DNA of 64,000 bases from Malania oleifera (taxonomy: Eukaryota; Streptophyta; Magnoliopsida; Santalales; Ximeniaceae), in NCBI RefSeq assembly GCF_029873635.1, contig NC_080423.1, forward strand, positions 107,121,988-107,185,987, given 5' to 3'. The notes under the pieces are model-generated. The model saw nothing but the letters and a program-made list of their open reading frames with translations, ran no database searches and was not told the DNA's origin. Shown here piece after piece: positions 53,801-62,800 of this stretch; position 1 is the first letter of the stretch; the number at the start of each line of letters is the position of its first letter. Position numbers and translations under genes: made by a program.

Positions 53801-56800
53801 ATTGATTACACAGGGGTACTATTGGCCGAATATGCAAGACGATGTGATGAGTTATACCAAAACTTGCTTGATCTGACAACAAGACAAGGTAGAAAAAAGA
53901 CCTCAGGATTGTTGGAACCATTGCTAGTACCTGCAAGGCCATGGGAGAGTGTCTCTTTAGACTTCATTTCCTCATTGCCAAAAGTAGAGGAGTATGACAC
54001 GATTATAGTAGTAATTGATTGGTTTTCAAAATATGCAACTTTTGTACCAATTTCGAAGCCATGCTCAGCAAAGAAGACGGCTCAATTATTCTTCAAACAT
54101 GTAGTGAAATATTGGGTTGTTCCAGAGAGCCTAATCAATGATAGGGATGCAAGATTCACTGGGGGATTTTGGGGCAAGCTCTTTCATTTGATGGGGTCAA
54201 ACCTTAATCTTTCCACCAGCTATCACCCTCAGACAAATGGTCAAACAGAGCGTTTTAATGGGATGCTAGAAGAATACTTACGACATTTTGAAAACTCAAA
54301 TAAGAAAAATTGGGTTTCCTAACTAGACACAGCACAATTTTGTTTTAAATCTATGAAATCCTTTGCGACTAACAAAAGCCAATTTGAGATTGTGACAAGT
54401 CGACAACCGACTCTCCCGCACACTCTTGATGGTCCACACAAGGGAAATTGCCCGAAAGCATACCAATTCACAAAGAACTGGTTGCAAAATATAGAAGTCA
54501 CTCGAGCTCAGTTAGAAAAAACATCAAAGTGCATGAAGAAATGGGCAAACAAAGGGCGACGACCACAACAATTTGAAACTGGAGATCTAGTTCTTGTAAA
54601 AGTGCCACCAGAGACATTTCAATTTCTTTGTGGCAAAAATAAAAGGCTTTTATGCCACTACGAAGGTCTAATCCAAGTGATCGAAAAGGTGGGACATGCA
54701 TCTTATCGACTTGAACAACCAGAGTGGATGAAAAGCCATAGATGACCAGTCCATCCGGTGTTTCACGTCAGCAACTTAAAGCCATTCCACGCTGATGAAG
54801 CAAATCGAAACCAACAACAGTCAAGGAGACCAACAATTTCCAGAAGCAAGACTGTAGACAAAGATGTCCATGAGATCCTTGCAAATAGAGTCGTCAACAA
54901 AGAAGGTCATCAATAGCAACAATATTTGGTTCAGTGGATGGGGTTGGGAGAAGAAAAGTTGGGAAAAGGCAGAAAATCTCTAGCATGCCATGCAAAAGAT
55001 TGAAGATTTCAGAAATTCGAAGACAGCGACACCAGCATCAACATCAGAAGATTGAAGAGACCTTCTAATACACATCGACGAGGATGTCAATAAAATGAGT
55101 GGGGGAGGATGTAAGGGAGTGACAATGTAATAGGAGAAAAGGGGAAGAGAGATACTGCTCTAATTGTATTCTCCAGGGATTTATAATGAATCTTTAATTG
55201 CTTGCGTTAACGTTTGTATAGTTATTCTCTTGGATATGAATAATACAAGTAGACCTTTTCATTATGGTGTTATGTTGCCTTGGATTGTGATATATCTTAT
55301 TGCTTTAGTATGATTCCATGTATATGACTGCCTTTGCATTCCTAGTTTCTCATGGGTAGTGAGACTTATCTAGTGCTCGTGCTTGCAGGCTTGAACGTGT
55401 GATTATTGGCTGACTCATCGGGGGAGAGCTCTCAACAAGTGCCACACGAGCCTTGCTTGAGTTCTATTTTGGGGGTCCGTGACAACTAGCTTATTGCAAA
55501 TATGTTCGTTCCTTGATTCAGGGTTATACCAATCATCCACCTTAGCATGTGCATTTTGCCCACTTTTACTTTTTGAATTGTTTCTCAGTTGCCTAGCATT
55601 CTAATGCATGTAGCATGGCTGGTGTACAGCCATCCTACAAAACTTTCCTTCTAATTTTAATAGTATTCTATGATTGCACAACACACCTAAAGCACTCATC
55701 CATTTTACCCAATCTGCTTCAACTCTGTGAATTACATCCTCTTCAATTTCTCCCTCCGCTTGCATAATAGATCCAAGATATCGAAATCTAGTGGTATTGT
55801 TGATTTCTTGATTATCAAGTTCAATATAATTTTCAGTATTCGTCCTTACTTGGTTAAGATTACATTTCATGTATTTTGTTTTGTTTCTACTTATCCTAAA
55901 ATCTTTAGACTCTAAAGTTCTCCTATGTTCTAACTTAGATTCTACCCCTCTCCTACTTTCATCAATCAAAACAATTTTATCTGGAAACAACATACACCAT
56001 GGGACCTCATTTGGATATATTCCTAGTGAGCTCATCAATCACTAAAGCAAATAGATAGGGGCTCAAAGTAGAACCTTAGTGTATAACTATTGTGATCAAA
56101 AATTCTATGGACTCTCCTCCTGTAGACCTAACATTAGTTGTTACTCTTGTACCTAGCTCTCTGCATTTTCTTTCTCTAACTCCAACTAGTTAAAATATTC
56201 TCTTTCCTCTTCTTTGTATCTATTCTAGCATATAAATTATTATATGCTCTATGTTTAGCTTCACTAATGGCCTTTTTCGTCTCTTTTCTAGCCTCTTTAT
56301 ACTTTTCAAAATTTTCTATATTTCTACAATTTTTCCATGTCCTATACCAAATTCTTTTTATTTTTACTGCTTTTTGGATATCTAGGTCCCACTACCAACT
56401 TTCTTTGCTATCCCAAGACTCTTCCCTTGGATTCACCTAAAAATCAATTTTGCTATCTTTTCAATAAAGTTAGCCATACTAATCCATAGAGTGTTTGCAT
56501 CCCCCTATTGTCCAATCACCCTTTTATCATTTTATCTTTAAATTTTACAATACTTTCACCTTTCTGACTCCACCACATAATTCTCTAGCATTGATTTATG
56601 TTGCTCTTTTTCTTCCAGTTCTTTATACAAATACCTAATACTAAAACTCTATGTTGTGAAGTCAAGCTTTCCCCTAGGATAATTACAATCCTTAAAAGAT
56701 AAACAATATCCTCTTCTAGTTAAGAAGAAATCTATTTGGCTTTCATTTTTCCACTCTTAAAGGTTATTAAGTGTTCTTCTCTTTTCTTAAAGCAAGTATT

Positions 56801-59800
56801 CATTATAACAAGATTGTAAGACATTGCAAAATCAAAAATCATATCCCCAAGCTCATTTTCATCTCCATATGCACGCTTCCATGTATCCTCTCATAACCTT
56901 TATTATCCTTTCCAATGTGTCCATTCAAATCAGCTCCTATATATGTTTTTCCAGACCCTGGTATCCCTCACATGATACCATCCAAATCTTCCCAAAATTG
57001 TATTTTAAGGTTTCCATATAGCCTAGTTGTGTAGCAAAATAGGGTCCAAAGGAGCAAGATTCCACATCCTCATAGCATTCCTATCTCTCCTTTTGCCCCT
57101 CCAACATTGGATTCCAATAGTGGAAAAGGGCTTTCAAACTTCCTAGCATGACTCAAAAAGATGTTAAAACCACTGCCAAGTCAGATTCTTGATTCCTCAA
57201 GCAATAGGGCAATGAGTGACAAATGATTAGGGCTCTCATTATTTTCTTTGCAGGTGAAACACTAATCAACGAATGCCACACCTCTTCTATGAAGGTTATC
57301 CCTTGTGAGGACAGCTTCCTGACGAACAAAGAAGAAAACTTTATTGGGAACTTAAATTTCCAAGGAAGTAGCATAACCTTTGTTCATTAAGAGGTAGAAA
57401 TTCTTCAGTGCTAATTTACTACTTCCGTCCATCCATCTGATAGAATTTTTCAGGTCAAGATTAATTATGGTGTTGTAATGAGTGCCAAAAGTTTGAAATT
57501 TCTTGAAGCACCTATCTTGCAAATCCCTTATAAAGAGCAAATCCCAAACAATCCCCTTTCGGCCCTAGGAGAAGATGCAAACAACCATAGCATCCTTGCT
57601 TGTAAGCGGATAGAGATGAATCTTTTTTAGAGGATCATCTCCACACCACACATCCAGCCAAAATCTATTTCTAGAGCCATTTCCCACCAAAAAAAAAAAA
57701 GTGTATATTTAGATAATTCCTTTGATCCAGCCATTAATTCTTTCCACAACCCAACCTCAAGAAAAAGACTCAACTTCACGCACAAATCAATGATGCAGGA
57801 CAGCATCAAGGATCTGCTGCCAAGGGAGAATTTAGAAAAAATTTGATGAGAGAAAATAAGGGGAAGGAGGAGGAGGAGGAAGAAAGAAAAAAAGGGGGAG
57901 GGGGAAGAAGGAGATGAACTTAGGGGGGAAGAACACATGTTAATCTTAATTCAAATTCAACAATAACCACCTCTAACACAAGAAATCACACATATACCCC
58001 TTAAACTACATGAAACTACAAGACAAACCCCTAAAATACACAAATATTACAAACAAGCCCCCAAAACGCATAATTATACTATAAGCAAACTAAACACATA
58101 CAATAAATGACTAAATAACTAAGCAGATTTGGGTTCAGACCCAATAATCCACTAACACTATTCTTTGACATAGGCCTCCACATTGGGAAAATAATTATCC
58201 AACCCAAATACCCGCTTCTCATCCTACGTTAATTCGTTCCTTCCAACTCCACAAAAGTACCAACAAGTCCATCACCATGAATAGAATCATCTTCATAATA
58301 AAAAAACAAGTGGCATGCTTCTGAGTGGAAGAGTTTGAGATGACATCAACTTATGCTTCTTCTCGTCGGTGGAGAGGGAATACGAGGTGGAGAGGGAATA
58401 AAAACTTCCATATCCATCATGCTTAACCCTCCCATCAAATAAGGACATTTTTTGGATATGACAAATCTTGAGAGAAAGAATATCACATTGCACTGTCTCC
58501 ATAATTGAGCCAATCTTGAAGGGGTGCAAGCAAACAATCACAGACCTTCAAGTTGGTATTGTTCACCAAAGCTTTCTATGTATTGCATTGAGGTTACAAA
58601 ACTGCTTTTGACAAATCATAGTTTGAAATATACTAGTTCGCCTTCAATCTTCTTTTTCTTCAACCTTGTGGGAAGGGAGCATGTGCTGGAGTATTAAACA
58701 AATCTTTCACATTGCCATCATCACCAAAATCACTTGGGATTTCTGTTTGTACTTCAACTACTTGAATGCCACCATTGTCATCTTCTTTTTCTACAATGGC
58801 CATGACCTGCTTAGGACATTGAGTTGCTCAATGCCCAAAATCTTGACATTAGAAGCACTTGATTGATGATTGAACCCAAGTGGTCTTAGTCTCAACTACT
58901 TTACTCAATGCTCAACTAACTTCTCCCGTACAACTCCACTAGTCTCAAAACCAAAGGGTTGATATAGGGAAACAAAACATGGGGTGACTTGTCGCCGTCC
59001 CCCTTACGCACTATTCTCTGTTAAACAAAGGCCAACAAAAGAGTGTGCCTTATTTCTCTGATAAGAAGGTTTTTTTCTGCCAAGAGCGGATACGCCCTTC
59101 ATTACAAGTAGTGCACTCAATTCGCAAAGGAGCAGGGGAAGAAGAACATCTTCTTATTCAATACTAGCTAACCTAGCCTATCCATCTCCTTGGCCTTTAA
59201 TTCTAGAGTCTTTCTTCCCTGCTTCGCTGCCTATTCTTCTTAAACAGATCTATGTTTGTTATCAAAACGAATTGTTTTTGCCTTCTTGGTGTGAACTCCT
59301 AACCAACTGATCTTCATCCAACACCAAACTCGATGGCACTTTGGCTGCCACAAAGATATTTCTATCTCCGAATGGTTGCTACCTCATTGCAATCAATCAG
59401 TCTGTTTATTCCAGCCAGGTGTTATTCCAAAGAGATTATGTGAAGGACCCTAATGCTGAAATAAATAAGAGGAACAAGTCTTCCATTGAATGGCTAGAAA
59501 GGACTTAGCCTCCAGGTGGACTAGAAGTGGATTTAGCTCTAGGAGTCTTGTGCTACATATGTGCTACATATCCTCCTTGGTCTAAGTGGCAACGTGTATT
59601 ACATCCCCAAACAACCAATTGCCAAGAAAAAATTCAATTAAAATATTGCAATTCCCTCAAACACAAACTTTCGGAATTCACAAGGTAGCAAGCATATTTT
59701 AGCGAATCATACAAGATTATCACAAGTACAACAACAAACAAGGCATTGCAGCAATAATTTCAAATTAGTCAACCCAATTTCTTGACCTAACAAAAAACCG

Positions 59801-62800
59801 CCACCACCCACATACACAAGTACACCAACGACAAATCAAATCACTTTTTCCAGACCAGCATGTATAATGGTACTTGCTAAAGCCTTACAGGATGATTTAG
59901 GATGTAGAGTCCATCAATTCTAGAGTAATTTATCTATGATGTTACAACAATCTTTAGCATGCATATTCATAATCTCATGTTGATGAGATATCAACTTGAA
60001 ATTTTGGGAAGGTACAAATGTACAATTAATATCTAAAGGTTGCAAACTCTAATTTCAAGTAAGTTTGACATCACATTAAACTAAGATGTGTAAGCCATTT
60101 TGAATTTTACATATATTGGCTACTTCACAAACTTCCATTTGTTGATAATTGATATAAACAATACCGGCTGGCAATCCACTGAATCATCAAAAATTATAAT
60201 CACTTGAGAAGAATATGAAGTAGTTTCTTTTAATGACAGCAATAAGTTAAGACTTACCCCCAATTCCCTTTTTAATGAAAGGATTTTTTTTTATATTTTG
60301 GAACATGAGTCATAGTTTGCTTGTTTTATGTATTGGTGATGATGAGTTAATAATGAAATTCAGGACTGGAACACTATTGATTAGCTATGTTTTGCTTGTT
60401 CTATGCTTTGGTTATGATGAACTAATAATGAAATTCCAGTGGAAATTTTGGAATCAACTGCCCTAGTTTTATTTATTTACGAAAAGTTAGGAACAAACTT
60501 TGTTTTATGCTAACACAGATACAGACAAGCATGTGTGCACACAGGTGCTTATTAAGAAAATGTGTGCGCATGCACATAGTATGCATTATTTTATAGCAAT
60601 GAACTTTGAATGCAGGAACTGACTAATACCAGTACAACCCATCAATGGAAAAAATAAAATGCAAAAGACTTCAATCACGGAAAAGTTCAAACTTAAATGG
60701 ATCATGACACTTATAATCAATATAAAACTATCTTGACAACAATCTATCGTGAGGGGGAGAAAAAAGCAAGTGCGTGTTTTCTTGTTTTCTTTTTAAGAGA
60801 GAGACAATCGTACCTCAAGTAATATGGGAAATCATCAAATGAAACTTGTATGTCTTTGCCATCGAGAATTCCAGCAAGAATGTCTTCCCTGAACACAGCA
60901 CATCGCAGAGAGAGACCTGATGTCGAAGCTGGCTGCGAGTCCCTCGTCCACTCATTTCTTTCCTCCAGTACCTGTTTAAAGATACTTTTGCTCAATTCCA
61001 GGTTACAACTAGTCGACGGAGCTAACATCCTCAAAAAAGGCCTTAGCAAATCATTCACCCCAGAAAATTTTACATTGCCTGCCTCTATGCCAGAGTCCTG
61101 GTTGCAATCGAGAGGAAGGTTCTTGCCCGTTGCTCCAATATCAGCAGCATTATCACATGCCCCATTTGGAGCAGAACTGCACTCCAGACCGTCAAGCTCG
61201 ACCTCCGGAACATCACGAACAACAGAGTGAGTGGACAGCTCCATCCCTTGGTTGGTTTTACCATTGGTCTGAGCTGGAGGCTTCCAACGCGAAGACTCTT
61301 GTCTCAAACTTGAGAGAATAGAAGCTGCCCCAGCCACAGCAGAAGGATCCCCTGCCTGCCGTCTTTCCTGAAGCATATATCTTCCTAAACTATTATGAGC
61401 CTCTGCACCCCCAATAGAGGAAGGTGCCTTCATTGTAACCTCAGTCAGAAGTTGATGAAAAATCTATACATATAAAATTGAGGAAACTTGCCCACACAAC
61501 AAATGCAACTCAAATAAATAAAAAGGAAAAATATAATGAACAGGGAAGCCTGACAAGGAAGGATACATAAGCATGGTTCCCTAGCAATCCAAAAACTACT
61601 TCATCCCCGGAACTAAGGACACAACTGGTATTCTTCTTAACAAGAGCCCCATTTACATGCACAGATCCCTTGCTCCCCATGCTTTCAAGCATGGCCACAG
61701 CAATACCTTCACGCTGATCATGTCAACAAACAAAAAGAACTCATACAGCCATGTACAAATAAGGAAAACAGCAGCCCAGAACTAATCACTACTGAGCCCA
61801 AGATATGTGTCTTTATCATGTCCATGTAGTATCAATATACATGACTGTGCGTGCAGAATGCACAAACAAGAGAACATTTAAACTTGCATATAATCCCAAA
61901 TGGAGTTTAAAATGAGAGCATAGTTACCAAGAAATACCTGTGTATGCTTGATCTTGCATAAAGTTGCGCTAATCGTTTGGTCTTTCAATGGGAAATTGCA
62001 GTGTTTGCTGGAACCAATGGTGAAACTCGATGTAGAAATGACAACATTTGCATTCTACAGTATATAATAAAAAAATAAAAATTCATTTTAGCCAAAAGAT
62101 AAAGCAGAGTAACAGCTACAAATTGAGATTTCATCAAATGATGCGTGCCCGAATTTATATAATTCACATTCTGACCAACTAAATGCATCTCATATGAGAA
62201 ACATCTCACCATCGCAGACTGTGAAAGAAGCTTGCACCAAGGCATCACCGTTTCGAAATTAGGGTTCTGCTTCTGACAAAAACTCCACGAGGAGAAAGAA
62301 CTCTTCGGCTTCTCCACCACGATCGGTGGAATCCCTTAAACAACCAAAACCTCAGCCTCATAAATCCAAATTCAAATGCAAATTCAAATTTTCCTCATAG
62401 CAGAAACCGAAAAAACCAACACGCTACAGAATATAGACATGCAAAGAGATCAGTGGCAAACTGACAAACAACTCCTCACCTTCCGCGATCGGCGTCGACA
62501 CCGCGACCGCCGGCGCCGCCTCTCCCTTTCCAGAATTCACAGCATCCCCGGCGCCGCATCCAGGAACTGCAGGATCCACGGGACCACAGTCGGCGGGATC
62601 CGCCGCCGGCGAGCACAAATCCTTTGGATTCTCCGCAGCCAGCGCTGATTTCTCCGAAGCACCGCCTGTCTCCGCCTGAAACTCGCGGAAATCGAACATT
62701 CAGCTCACAAACATAACATCAAAATCCAAAACTCCAGAGCTTCAAAAACACCGTAACATTCATGATGGAAAAAAGAACAACACAAAAAAAGAAAAAGAGA

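Larger units (their letters stand above)
49786..55484 (+). mobile_element. Ty3/gypsy LTR retrotransposon (chromovirus-like), degenerate
   Basis: LTRs TGTTAGGG...CGTGACA (49786-50177) and TGTAAGGG...CGTGACA (55110-55484) flank a TGGTATCAGAGC primer site at 50180-50191, gag, protease, RT, RNase H, integrase and a chromodomain-like tail. CCTAG (49781-49785) and ACTAG (55485-55489) match at 4 of 5. It is inserted in an RTE LINE within intron 6 and opposite to the gene. Confidence 0.9.

Noticed and set aside
60850..61321. Plus-strand frames at 60850-61230 and 61130-61321
   Set aside because: Antisense to exon 6 of the AAA gene, whose minus-strand frame is clearly conserved.
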